NCBI GenBank assembly: GCA_964625465.1
Contig: CAZVFD010000022.1
Span: forward strand, 1 to 24,046
Source of the DNA: CAZLFQ01 sp964625465
Lineage (GTDB): Bacteria; Pseudomonadota; Alphaproteobacteria; Rickettsiales; Midichloriaceae
Reading direction: 5' to 3'
Length of the DNA stretch: 24,046 nt
The notes beneath the pieces are model-generated. The model worked only from the letters and a program-made list of their open reading frames with translations. It was not told the DNA's origin and did not search any database. Positions 1-9,411 of this stretch are shown here, piece by piece. A program made the position numbers and the translations under genes. Each line of letters begins with the position of its first letter. Position 1 is the first letter of the stretch.

Positions 1-1
1 A

Positions 2-184
2 GCAAGAGCTTTAATGGAACACGCCTTTGCTTTTGGTAAAGAGAAGGGATGTAATTTTGCATTCGTTGAAACTATGAGTTTTCAGGCTCCAGAATTTTAT
101 CAGAAACTTGGATTTAAGATCGAACTCCAGAGAGACGGTTATGCGGCAGGCACTTCATTTTACTATTTAAAGAAGGTGTTATGA
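2..184 (+). CDS. GNAT-family N-acetyltransferase, C-terminal fragment
   Basis: This is the 3' end of a gene that begins upstream of the window; about 60 codons are visible before the TGA. The fragment reads as the last part of a GNAT acetyltransferase: an ARALMEHAFAFGKEKG helix (end of motif A), then a strand and the typical motif B segment APEFYQKLGFKIE, in which the Tyr precedes the KLGF turn. GNAT enzymes move an acetyl group from acetyl-CoA to an amine; the substrate cannot be told from this fragment. Its stop codon overlaps the ATG of the next gene (ATGA at 181-184), so the two are probably translationally coupled. Confidence 0.75.
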   Translation, partial: ARALMEHAFAFGKEKGCNFAFVETMSFQAPEFYQKLGFKIELQRDGYAAGTSFYYLKKVL

Positions 185-705
185 AGCGTCAGACTCAAAT
201 TCATCACCTTATGGAAAAAGATATTTTAGCTATCTCTGATGCTTTTAACAAAATCGGCTGGAATAAACCACCTTCGCTTTCCGAGGAATATTTCAAGGAA
301 CAAGAAGCGGGTGAGCGATTAGTTTGGGTGGCTCACCTCCATGATGAATTTGCAGGTTACGTGACTTTGAAATGGCGCTCTTCGTATTCATCTTTTCAAG
401 AGCAAAGCATCCCCGAGATTATGGATTTAAACGTACTGCCACACTACCGAAAAATGGGTGTTGGTTCTTTGCTGCTTGATTGCGCTGAAAAAGAAGCGCT
501 AACAAAAAGCCAAACTATTGGCATCGGTGTTGGCCTATATGCAGGCGACGACGGTGGATATGGACCAGCTCAAAGGCTTTATGTAAAGCGCGGCTACATC
601 CCAGATGGAAAAGGTGTTACTCATAATTACGAACCCACGATTCCAGGCAATAGCTATCCGCTTGATGATGACTTGGTTATGTGGTTTACGAAGAAATTGA
701 GGTGA
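181..705 (+). CDS. GNAT-family N-acetyltransferase
   Basis: A 174-residue protein of typical single-domain GNAT length. The core is visible as strand VWVAHLHDEFAGYVTLKW (about 48-65), then EIMDLNVLPHYRKMGVGSLLLDCAE (about 79-103). The latter carries the acetyl-CoA pyrophosphate loop R90-x-x-G93-x-G95 and the following helix. Motif B is AQRLYVKRGYIPDG. The family acetylates amines using acetyl-CoA; the substrate is unknown. The start ATG overlaps the stop of the preceding GNAT gene, so the pair is an operon of two acetyltransferases. They are different in sequence and not a recent duplication. The two-partner secretion gene follows on the same strand after about 40 bases. Confidence 0.85.
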   Translation: MKRQTQIHHLMEKDILAISDAFNKIGWNKPPSLSEEYFKEQEAGERLVWVAHLHDEFAGYVTLKWRSSYSSFQEQSIPEIMDLNVLPHYRKMGVGSLLLDCAEKEALTKSQTIGIGVGLYAGDDGGYGPAQRLYVKRGYIPDGKGVTHNYEPTIPGNSYPLDDDLVMWFTKKLR

Positions 706-745
706 AAGAATTTCTGACTTTCCCATATACTATATCGGCTGAGTC

Positions 746-2527
746 TTGCCTGATAGCAAAGAAAAACAAAGTAAATTACCAATAGACAGCCAGCATGATA
801 GCCAATATATTGAGTGTATTAGAGTTGTTTTTAGTGCCTACGTAATGCATTGGGTTTGTTTTTTCTTTTTACTATTTTTTATGTGTGATGCACACGCTCA
901 AACAAAACTTATCGGCCCTGCAGATCCCAACCGTATTACTAAAGATATTCAAGAAAAAACCTTACCCCACCACCCAGAAACTCAGGCAGGATTACCATCC
1001 TCAGGTGGAGATACCATAGCAAATGCTCCAGAAAATGCAGATAAAATAAAATTTAAATTAAATAGTCTTAAAATCATTGGTGTCGAATCGATCGGTACAC
1101 ACATGATTAAAGATCTATACGAAGATAAAATTGATACCGAAATATCTCTACTCGATATTTATGAAATTGCCGACAGCATAACAAAAATTTATGCAGATAA
1201 AGGCTACATTCTCTCCAGAGCAATTGTACCTGCCCAAGAAATAGATAAAGGCAATGTTATAATTAAAGTTGTGGAGGGAAGAATTGGAGAAGTCATATTA
1301 GAAGGTGAAGTTCCTAATAAAAAATTTCTAAGCCCAGCTCTTGATAGGATTCAAGAATCAAAACCCTTAAATATTTATGATTTAGAAAAACAGATATTGC
1401 TGTTGAATGACCTTTCAGGCGTAAAATTCCGCTCAATACTTAAACCTTCAAAAAAAGAAGGAACAGTAAACTTGTTATTGGTGGCAGAAGAAGTAAATTA
1501 TCAAAACCAAATCTATGTAAACAACTACGGCTCTAAATTCGTTGGCCCGATTCAAGGAACCGCCAGATTAGGTTACAACCATTCCATCCTACTACCTTTC
1601 AATCAAACCGAATTTTCTTACATATCTACAAGCAATACAAAAGAATTGGGTTATTTTGATTTAACGCACTCACTTCCTCTAAATACCTTAGGTACAAAAC
1701 TTTCATTGAAAGGCGGTTACTCTAAAGTACAACCAGGATATACACAAAAAAAATCGGATATCGCAGGCAGAAGCAATACTTACGATATAGATATTTCGCA
1801 GTCCATTATAAGATCTCGACTACATAATTTATCTGGCAAACTTGGTTTATCAGCTAAAAACAACAATACAAACATCTCTAGGACATCACCATTAATTCGT
1901 GAAAAAACTCGTTCTCTAAAGTTCTCTGTAACTTATGATAATATTGATTCCTTTCGCGGCATTAACGTGATTTCTTTGAACTATTCTAAAGGCATAAGAG
2001 CATTTGGAACTAGCAAAATGGGGCAAACAAATCTTTCTAGAGCCAAAGGTAGGCCAGATTTTCAGAAGTATGATGGTGCTGTTACTAGATATCAAGCTCT
2101 TCCAATCGATTTTAGCTTACTAGGCACCCTTATCGGCCAATATACTAATGACCCCTTATTATCCTCAGAAGAATTCGGCTACGGTGGATCAACGTTTGGC
2201 AGGGCATATGATTCATCAGAGATACTTGGTGACAGAGGTTTTGCTGGTATGCTAGAACTTCGCTATGATGCTGTTCCCCAATTCTTAGATCTAAAAGTTC
2301 AGCCATTTATTTTTTATGATTTTGGAAGGATTTGGAATATAGATACCGGACAAGATAAGTTTAACAACGCCTCCTCTGGGGGATTGGGTTTTAGACTTGA
2401 TCATAAACTTGGGATCTTCGGTGTCTTCAATTTGGCCCAACCCATGGATAAAAAACAACTCAATCCCCTACATTCTAAAAGCAAGGACAAACCTCGTTAC
2501 GGCTTTCAAATTGGCATCAAATTCTAG
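746..2527 (+). CDS. TpsB outer-membrane transporter of two-partner secretion (ShlB/FhaC/HMW1B family)
   Basis: A 593-residue Omp85-superfamily pore that should export the TpsA protein encoded just downstream. A hydrophobic signal sequence ends in MCDAHA|Q near residue 51. Two POTRA domains follow (about 102-178, with KGYILSRAIVPAQ and GNVIIKVVEGRIGEV, and about 179-252). The rest is a 16-strand-type beta barrel ending in the terminal Phe (GIKF) expected for BAM insertion. The loop-6 region reads FGRAYDSSEILGDRG (from G485), matching the GRGYDPSE..GD.G signature of TpsB proteins, with Ala replacing the second Gly. The start is uncertain. TTG at 746 is the first codon after an in-frame stop and has no clear Shine-Dalgarno. 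ATG at 845 would begin directly at the signal peptide but lacks a basic N-region. The TpsA gene starts 91 bases after the stop. Confidence 0.88.
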   Translation: MPDSKEKQSKLPIDSQHDSQYIECIRVVFSAYVMHWVCFFFLLFFMCDAHAQTKLIGPADPNRITKDIQEKTLPHHPETQAGLPSSGGDTIANAPENADKIKFKLNSLKIIGVESIGTHMIKDLYEDKIDTEISLLDIYEIADSITKIYADKGYILSRAIVPAQEIDKGNVIIKVVEGRIGEVILEGEVPNKKFLSPALDRIQESKPLNIYDLEKQILLLNDLSGVKFRSILKPSKKEGTVNLLLVAEEVNYQNQIYVNNYGSKFVGPIQGTARLGYNHSILLPFNQTEFSYISTSNTKELGYFDLTHSLPLNTLGTKLSLKGGYSKVQPGYTQKKSDIAGRSNTYDIDISQSIIRSRLHNLSGKLGLSAKNNNTNISRTSPLIREKTRSLKFSVTYDNIDSFRGINVISLNYSKGIRAFGTSKMGQTNLSRAKGRPDFQKYDGAVTRYQALPIDFSLLGTLIGQYTNDPLLSSEEFGYGGSTFGRAYDSSEILGDRGFAGMLELRYDAVPQFLDLKVQPFIFYDFGRIWNIDTGQDKFNNASSGGLGFRLDHKLGIFGVFNLAQPMDKKQLNPLHSKSKDKPRYGFQIGIKF

Positions 2528-2618
2528 ACAAATCAAATAATTAACTATTTATTAACCATTCTATGTAATAATATAAGTATGTGGCTTGACCCTTGGGTTA
2601 TAGCGGAATTAACGGCTG

Positions 2619-5600
2619 GTGAATAGTGTGCTAAACACAAAAAAAATTGTTAGCATCAGTAACAAAATTCATAAAGGGTTGTTTACAGCCTTTATCAAGC
2701 TAATCAATTTTATTGATCTTTACCTCTTCAAATACTCGAAACTTAGTCCAATCAGAAGAAAAGCTAACTTAATTCTGTTTGCATTTTTATGGGTTGTAAT
2801 ACACTCGGGCATCCCAGCTTTAGCTAACCCAGAAAATGGTGTAGTTGTTGAAGGCTCAGCGACAATAAACGTTGATGGCAAAAAACTTGATGTAATTCAG
2901 CACACCGATAAAGCAGTAATTGATTGGAGAACTTTCAATATTGAAATTGATGAGCATACCCAATTTATTCAACCGAATTCTGGGTCGCTAGCACTAAACA
3001 GAGTATTAACAGCTGACCCATCTTACATACTTGGCAGGCTCTCGGCAAATGGGAACATAATTCTCATTAACCCCAACGGAGTATTCTTCGGCGCTAATTC
3101 TAGAGTTGACGTAAACGGCTTGATTGCATCAACTGCAGATATTAATAACTCCGACTTCATACAAGGGCGATATAACTTCATGACGCCAGGAAATCCGAAC
3201 GCTATAATACGAAATGATGGGCTTATTAATGCAAAAGAAGCTGGTCTTGTTGGCCTTGTTGCACCAGTTGTTGAAAATAATGGTATAATCTCAGCTAAAT
3301 TAGGCAAAGTGAGTTTAGCCTCTGGAGATACATTCACACTTGATATGTATGGTGACAATTTAATCAATGTAGCAGTCAATGGGAATATTGCAAAACAAGC
3401 TGTGAAAAACACAGGGACGATTGAAGCTGATGGGGGAAGAATTGCACTTACTGCAGCAGCTGGTAGGGATATTGTGGATAGCTTGATTGAAGTGAAAGGA
3501 GAGCTAAAAGCTCCAGCAGTTGCAGAGAAAAATGGGAAAATAATAATTTATGCTGAAGGATCAAACGCTGTTACAGACACTACAACCAAAGGAATTAAGA
3601 CAGGTAAAAGCACAGTTTTAGTTGATGGAAAAATAGATGCTTCAGGAAAAGGCATTGGAGAAAAAGGCGGAACGGTTGAGATCTATGGTGATCAAATTGG
3701 TTTACTTGCAAATGCAGAAATTGATACATCGGGAAATGTAGGCGGAGGAGATGTAAATATCGGTGGTGATTATCAAGGTTTGGGAGACAAACCAAAAGCT
3801 TTTGCAACTTACGTTGATCAGAATGCAACCGTAAATGCGGATGCAATTGAAAATGGTAATGCGGGTGATGTAATATTTTGGTCCGATGATGCGACTCGTT
3901 ATTATGGTACTACATATGCGCGTGGTGGATCACTCGGAGGTAATGGTGGATTAGTAGAAGTATCTGGTAAAAATTATTTAGATTTCCAAGGTAACGTAGA
4001 CACATCTGCTGCTGTCGGTGAGACGGGTAATTTATTATTAGATCCAGGCGATATAAATATCTGCTTATTTGGCTCAAGCTCGCTTGCTGCATGTAACCCA
4101 ACTGGCTCACCATCCCTCACAGCAGTAGGCAATATCTTTGACTCTGGAGCGAACGCTACATCTTATGTTAATATCGGCACAACTGGAACGGCTGGTTCAT
4201 TACTAAATTTACTAAATGCAAATAATGTAACTGTTCGCACAAATGCAGCAGGAGCTGGCGCAGGCGGAGGTGATATTACAGTACATGATGCAATTTCAAT
4301 TGCAGCTGCCAATACAAGAACATTAACTCTGCAAGCACATGATAAAATTTTTATCAATGCTCCTATAACTGTTAGGAATCTAACATTAACCGCAAACGAT
4401 CTTGATATCGGCGCGGCAATTAACTCAAACAGTGCCGGGAATGGTACTTTAACAATTCAGCCATTTACAGCTTCAACAACAATTGGTGTTGGTGGCGGTA
4501 CTGGGACTTTAAACATAGGTGATACGGATATAAGTAACATTCAATCTGGATGGCTAAATGTTGTTGTGGGCTCTGCAACCGGAACAGGGCAGATGAATGT
4601 TGATTCATCTTCTTGGTTAAGCCATACAACACTACAAACACAAACTGGCCTTTTGAATGTACTTGGAGCTCAATCTTTAGCATCCACGAAGAATTTAACA
4701 ATCAACACTAGAAATTTAACTCTTGGTTCTACGCTTTCTGGTACTGGTACATTAACCATTAGACCTGACAGCAATGCTATTACGATGGGACTTGGTACAG
4801 GTGCAGTTGGCACGCTTAGCTTAGACAATACTGAGATAGCAAACATTCAAGACGGGTGGAGCTTATTATCTTTTGGACAAACAGGATCAACATCAGCATT
4901 GAATGTTAATGCATTAACTTGGAGCGATAACGTGCAGTTTAATACTGCAACTGGACTTTTAACTATTGCTGGCAATCAAACGTTGGGTGCTAATAACTTA
5001 ACTATTCAAACCGGCAATTTAACAATTGGTGCTAACTTAAGTGGCTCAGGAACTTTAGCAATAAGACCTGATACAAACCGTACAGTCGGCATTGGTACAG
5101 GTGCAGTTGGGGTTTTAAACCTAGACAATACAGAGCTTGGATTCATTCAAGACGGTTGGGGTCAAATTAATCTAGGCTTATCTTCTTCTACAGCGGCAAT
5201 GAATGTAAATGCATTTACTTGGAATGATAACGTCCAATTTTTAACATCTACTGGACTAATGACAATTGCTGGCAACCAAACATTAGGCGCTAATAACCTC
5301 ACTATTCAAACTAGAAATTTAGCATTGAATGCACAATTAGCAGGTAGCGGCACACTTACTATTCAACCCGAAGGTAATACTACTATGGGTGTTGGTACTG
5401 GTGCTGCTGGCACGTTAAGTTTAGATAATACAGAGCTAGGACAAATCCAAGATGGCTGGAGTCAAATTAATTTAGGCTCTACAGCAAATAATCAAATACT
5501 CACTGTAGCTGGAAGAACTTGGACTGACAACATTGCCTTCAGAACAAGTAGTGGTGCAATTTCAATTACAGGAGATCAAGTCTTAGGTTCTAACAACCTA

Positions 5601-8600
5601 ACATTCGTCGGAACTGGGGGTTTAACTCTAGGTGGAAATATTACAACATCTGGCACACCATTAACATTCAACAGAGCTGTAACACTAAGTGGTAATCGCA
5701 CAATTGATGCAGGTAATGCTTTAATATCATTTACTAGTACAATAACCGGTGCAGGAAACAGCTTAACCGTAAATAGTACAAATGCAGCGACTAATGCAAT
5801 TAATTTCGGCAGCACAGTTTCTGGAGTTAATGTTCTAGATGTAAATGGTAAGGCTCAGACAAATGGCAATATTACCACAACAGGCAATATGACATTTGGT
5901 AATACTTTGAATCTCAATGCTAACACAACACTTAATGCTGGTGCAGGCACAATCTCACTAAAAGATGTCACAGCTAATAATCGCACATTGGCTTTTGGTG
6001 GTGCAGGTGGATTGACATTAAATGGAAATATTACTTCAACAAATACGGCGATTACATTTAATAGAGCAGTAACATTGGCTGGCAACACTTCTGTAAACTT
6101 AGGTACTGCGGCAGCAACTTTTAGCAGCACAATTAATGGAAGCAATACTCTAACACTTCTCGGAACTGGTACAAAAACATTTAGTGGTGCAGTTGGCGGA
6201 ACAACAGCTTTAACTGGCCTTACAGTTACTGGCAATACTACACTTGGCGGCAATATTACAACAAATAATGGGAATGTTATTTTCAACAATTTAGTAACCC
6301 TAAGCGGCTCTAGAAATATCAGTACAGGAACTGGAAACATTACTTTATCTGGTATATCAGCAGGAGCTAATACTTTTACTATGACCGGTACTGGTGGACT
6401 AAACCTGAAGGGAGCTTACACATCAACTAACACAGCATTTAATTTCAATAGAAATGTAACTTTAATTGGTAACACCACAACCAGTTCTGGAACGGCCGCA
6501 ACTACATTTGGTGGAACGGTTGATGGTGCATTTACTTTAGGTACAACAACTACAACTGGAGGAACGGTGTTTAGTGGAGTAGTTGGAGGAACAACACCAA
6601 TAACCTCTTTAACTGTTAGTGGTCCAGCTAGCTTTGCTGGTAATGTAAGCACAAATAATGGAGTAGTGAGCGTTAGTGGTCTTACAACTCTAACTGGTTC
6701 TTCGCTAATTAGCACAGGTACAGGAAATATAACATTAGCTGGGGTTACTGCGGGTGCTAACACTCTTACATTCGCAGGCACTGGTGGGCTTACTATGTCA
6801 GGTAACTTCACGTCAACTAATACTGCATTTAATTTCAATCGTGCAGTTACTTTATCAAATAACACTGTAGTAAATTCAGGTACCGCTAACACAACTTTTG
6901 GAAGCACTGTAAATGGTGCAAGAACATTATCAGTAACAGCTGGCAACACTATACTAAGCGGTGCTGTAGGTAATACTACAGGTCTTACCGGATTAACCAT
7001 TACAGGGCCAGCTTCTGTGGCTAGCAATATTAGTACAACTAATGGCGCAGTGAGTATAAGTGGCCTTGCAACTCTAACTGGCTCTTCTTTAATTAGCACT
7101 GGCACTGGCAATATAACTCTAGCAGGTGTTGCAGCTGGTACTAATACTCTAACTTTAGCAGGCACCGGTGGCTTGACAATGTCAGGTAACTTTACCTCAA
7201 CAAATACTGCATTTAATTTCAATCGTGCAGTTACTTTATCAAACAATACCGTCGTAAATTCTGGCACTGCAACCACAACTTTTGGAAACACTGTTAATGG
7301 AGCAAGAACGTTAGCAATTACTGCCGGTAATACTGTGTTTAGTAGTACAGTAGGTAATACTACAGCACTTACTGGATTGACGATCACAGGACCAGCTAGC
7401 CTGGCTGGAAATGTCACACTTACAAATGCTGCACTTTCTATAAGCGGCTTGACCACTCTTACTGGCAACTCAACTCTGTCTACTGGTACTGGAAACATTA
7501 CTTTAGCTGGCGTTTCTGCTGGCACTAGAACGCTGGTGTTTTCAGGCACTGGTGGGCTTACTATGTCTGGTAACTTCACTTCGACTAATACTGCTATGAC
7601 ATTCAACAGGGCAACAACTCTTTCAGGCGCAACAACGGTAAACTTAGGAACAGCAGCTGCAACATTTAATAGTACAATAGATGGAAATAATAGCTTAACG
7701 TTACTCGGCACTGGTACAAAAACATTTACAGGTGCAGTTGGGGGAACTACAGCTATTGGTGCTTTGAATGTAACTGGCAATACAACTCTGTCTAATAGTG
7801 TGACAACCAACAACGCGAGCATAACATTTAACAGTCCTTTAACTCTTGGTGCAAATAGTGTTATCAATAGTGGTACCGCTACCACGACATTCAGTAGCAC
7901 AGTTAATGGGGCTAGAACTCTTAATGTAACAGCAGGGAATACCGTATTTGGTGGAGCAGTAGGTAACACTACAGCACTAACTGGCTTAACAGTAACAGGC
8001 CCAGCTAGTATTGCTGGGAACGTAACACTTACAAATGCTGCACTATCTGTAAGTGGCTTGACTACTCTTACTGGCAACTCAACTCTGTCTACTGGGACTG
8101 GAAATATAACATTAGCTGGAGTTGCAGCTGGCACTAATACACTTACTTTGGCAGGCACTGGTGGGCTTACTATGTCTGGTAGCTTTACTTCTACTAACAC
8201 TGCAATGACATTTAACAGAGTGGTAACTTTGGCAGGAGCTACTACCGTAAACACAGGAACAGCCGCCACAACATTTAGTAGTACAATAGATGGCAATACC
8301 AGCTTAACCTTACTCGGAACAGGTACAAAAACTTTCAGTGGGGCAGTTGGTGGTAGCACCGCTCTAACTGCATTAACCGTTACGGGCAATACTACACTTG
8401 GCGGCAATGTTACAACCAATAATGGGAATGTTGTCTTTAACAACTTAGTTACTTTAAGTGGCTCCAGAAATATTAATACAGGAACTGGAAACATTACTCT
8501 ATCTGGTATCACTGCAGCAGCTAATACTTTCACAATGACTGGTACAGGTGGTTTAAATCTAACAGGAAACTTCACATCAACCAATACCGCCTTTAATTTT

Positions 8601-9332
8601 AATAGAGATGCAACACTTACAGGTGCAACCAGCGTTAGTACAGGATCTGGAGCAGTCACATTCAAGAAGATTGATGGGGCTCAGAACCTAACAGTAAATA
8701 CAACAGGCAATATCACTTTCTCTGACTCAGTTGGTTCAACCACTCGACTTGGCACAGTTACTATAACAAACGCTAATGCTCTTAGTGCAAATTCATTTAA
8801 GTCTGGTAGCTTCACTCAAAGCGCAGGTACAGGCACAACTAATTTCGCAGGAACGGGACTTAACACAACCAATAACATTAGTATTACAAGTAGTGGGATC
8901 ACTGGAACATACTTTGGTATTGGTGGGCAATTACATTCTGGTACTGGAGCTATAAATGCAACTACTTCGTTTAATACTTTAAATATCACTGGTGCATCTG
9001 CTAATTTACTTGCAGGTTACATTGGTTCTGCAGGACCTGCTACACAAAGTATGGCAAACTTAATTAGCATAAATAATATTTCTCACCCGAATCTAACACC
9101 AAATGCAAATTTCAAATTCGGTGGATTTACTATTGGCGCATCTACCCCATCGTCAAATAACAATAATAGCAACACACTTCCAAATACAGTCATCCATGAA
9201 ATTACAAATCCAGATGGTGATGATGAGAATTTGGAAGACGATATAATCGACAATACAGCGGCTTGCGACAACAATGTGGAAGATTCTACAAGTTGCAGAA
9301 GCCTGAATAAACCACCTGTAGTTGGATTCTAA
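2619..9332 (+). CDS. TpsA filamentous-hemagglutinin-like exoprotein / adhesin with tandem repeats
   Basis: A 2,237-residue secreted beta-helix protein, the expected cargo of the TpsB encoded upstream. The start is GTG (a second in-frame GTG lies at 2628). A long extended signal peptide ends in PALA|NPENG after residue 69. The TPS domain follows, with the hallmark ILINPNGVFFGANSRVDVNGLIAST (NPNG at 151-154) and a later LLLDPGDINI. From about residue 600 come four units of about 100 residues (anchored on NTE-IQDGW), then eight units of about 128-130 residues (anchored on GTGGLT-NFTSTNTAFNFNRAVTL). Composition is Thr/Asn/Gly/Ser-rich. By eye the only cysteines are C482, C492, C2216 and C2226. 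The C-terminal pair resembles the HMW1 surface anchor. Known members are adhesins or hemolysins; adhesin is inferred here because no toxin domain is seen at the C terminus. Confidence 0.9.
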   Translation: MNSVLNTKKIVSISNKIHKGLFTAFIKLINFIDLYLFKYSKLSPIRRKANLILFAFLWVVIHSGIPALANPENGVVVEGSATINVDGKKLDVIQHTDKAVIDWRTFNIEIDEHTQFIQPNSGSLALNRVLTADPSYILGRLSANGNIILINPNGVFFGANSRVDVNGLIASTADINNSDFIQGRYNFMTPGNPNAIIRNDGLINAKEAGLVGLVAPVVENNGIISAKLGKVSLASGDTFTLDMYGDNLINVAVNGNIAKQAVKNTGTIEADGGRIALTAAAGRDIVDSLIEVKGELKAPAVAEKNGKIIIYAEGSNAVTDTTTKGIKTGKSTVLVDGKIDASGKGIGEKGGTVEIYGDQIGLLANAEIDTSGNVGGGDVNIGGDYQGLGDKPKAFATYVDQNATVNADAIENGNAGDVIFWSDDATRYYGTTYARGGSLGGNGGLVEVSGKNYLDFQGNVDTSAAVGETGNLLLDPGDINICLFGSSSLAACNPTGSPSLTAVGNIFDSGANATSYVNIGTTGTAGSLLNLLNANNVTVRTNAAGAGAGGGDITVHDAISIAAANTRTLTLQAHDKIFINAPITVRNLTLTANDLDIGAAINSNSAGNGTLTIQPFTASTTIGVGGGTGTLNIGDTDISNIQSGWLNVVVGSATGTGQMNVDSSSWLSHTTLQTQTGLLNVLGAQSLASTKNLTINTRNLTLGSTLSGTGTLTIRPDSNAITMGLGTGAVGTLSLDNTEIANIQDGWSLLSFGQTGSTSALNVNALTWSDNVQFNTATGLLTIAGNQTLGANNLTIQTGNLTIGANLSGSGTLAIRPDTNRTVGIGTGAVGVLNLDNTELGFIQDGWGQINLGLSSSTAAMNVNAFTWNDNVQFLTSTGLMTIAGNQTLGANNLTIQTRNLALNAQLAGSGTLTIQPEGNTTMGVGTGAAGTLSLDNTELGQIQDGWSQINLGSTANNQILTVAGRTWTDNIAFRTSSGAISITGDQVLGSNNLTFVGTGGLTLGGNITTSGTPLTFNRAVTLSGNRTIDAGNALISFTSTITGAGNSLTVNSTNAATNAINFGSTVSGVNVLDVNGKAQTNGNITTTGNMTFGNTLNLNANTTLNAGAGTISLKDVTANNRTLAFGGAGGLTLNGNITSTNTAITFNRAVTLAGNTSVNLGTAAATFSSTINGSNTLTLLGTGTKTFSGAVGGTTALTGLTVTGNTTLGGNITTNNGNVIFNNLVTLSGSRNISTGTGNITLSGISAGANTFTMTGTGGLNLKGAYTSTNTAFNFNRNVTLIGNTTTSSGTAATTFGGTVDGAFTLGTTTTTGGTVFSGVVGGTTPITSLTVSGPASFAGNVSTNNGVVSVSGLTTLTGSSLISTGTGNITLAGVTAGANTLTFAGTGGLTMSGNFTSTNTAFNFNRAVTLSNNTVVNSGTANTTFGSTVNGARTLSVTAGNTILSGAVGNTTGLTGLTITGPASVASNISTTNGAVSISGLATLTGSSLISTGTGNITLAGVAAGTNTLTLAGTGGLTMSGNFTSTNTAFNFNRAVTLSNNTVVNSGTATTTFGNTVNGARTLAITAGNTVFSSTVGNTTALTGLTITGPASLAGNVTLTNAALSISGLTTLTGNSTLSTGTGNITLAGVSAGTRTLVFSGTGGLTMSGNFTSTNTAMTFNRATTLSGATTVNLGTAAATFNSTIDGNNSLTLLGTGTKTFTGAVGGTTAIGALNVTGNTTLSNSVTTNNASITFNSPLTLGANSVINSGTATTTFSSTVNGARTLNVTAGNTVFGGAVGNTTALTGLTVTGPASIAGNVTLTNAALSVSGLTTLTGNSTLSTGTGNITLAGVAAGTNTLTLAGTGGLTMSGSFTSTNTAMTFNRVVTLAGATTVNTGTAATTFSSTIDGNTSLTLLGTGTKTFSGAVGGSTALTALTVTGNTTLGGNVTTNNGNVVFNNLVTLSGSRNINTGTGNITLSGITAAANTFTMTGTGGLNLTGNFTSTNTAFNFNRDATLTGATSVSTGSGAVTFKKIDGAQNLTVNTTGNITFSDSVGSTTRLGTVTITNANALSANSFKSGSFTQSAGTGTTNFAGTGLNTTNNISITSSGITGTYFGIGGQLHSGTGAINATTSFNTLNITGASANLLAGYIGSAGPATQSMANLISINNISHPNLTPNANFKFGGFTIGASTPSSNNNNSNTLPNTVIHEITNPDGDDENLEDDIIDNTAACDNNVEDSTSCRSLNKPPVVGF
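4440..5580 (+). repeat. TpsA repeat family A: four in-frame units of about 300 bp
   Basis: The segment coding for [N/E][I/L]xxIQ(D/S)GW recurs with equivalent bases at 4538, 4844, 5144 and 5444, spacings of 306, 300 and 300 bases. Each unit also carries LTIRP or LTIQP, a G-x-GTG-x-x-GTL segment and a TGLLTIAGNQTLGANNLTIQT-like segment. Units are diverged at DNA level, so this is an older expansion of beta-helix coils. Confidence 0.85.
5600..8650 (+). repeat. TpsA repeat family B: eight in-frame units of about 384-390 bp
   Basis: The Thr codon of the G-T-G-G-L anchor (Ala in the second unit) lies at 5613, 6003, 6390, 6780, 7164, 7548, 8157 and 8544. Spacings are 390, 387, 390, 384, 384, 609 and 387 bases, so the unit is about 128-130 residues. 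The 609-base unit carries an extra 225-base partial module. Neighbouring units share long identical DNA tracts; for example 6819-6859 equals 7203-7243, 41 bases. This indicates recent duplication or gene conversion. Confidence 0.85.
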
Positions 9333-9411
9333 TTTTTGACCAACAGTCTAGAGTACACATTATACAGGGGTTATCAAGATTCTTTTAGTATAAAATTTTA
9401 CAAAAAATCGC

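Noticed and set aside
726..731. TATACT as a -10 element for the TpsB gene
   Set aside because: No acceptable -35 at 16-18 bases; the gene could equally be transcribed from further upstream.
3023..6340. Several shorter minus-strand open frames (3023-3412, 3595-3846, 5855-6340 and others) opposite TpsA
   Set aside because: Same shadow effect; no ribosome-binding sites and no protein-like features.
4440..8650. Periodic repeats considered as a CRISPR or satellite array
   Set aside because: Units are 300-390 bp, in frame, degenerate and coding; no short identical repeats with unique spacers and no cas genes.
6416..8665. A 749-codon open frame on the minus strand opposite the TpsA repeats
   Set aside because: It is antisense to an obvious exoprotein and its Val/Pro/Ala pattern mirrors the repeat codons. 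It has no start signal or domain. The frame is open because Thr/Asn/Gly/Ser-rich repeats avoid reverse stops.
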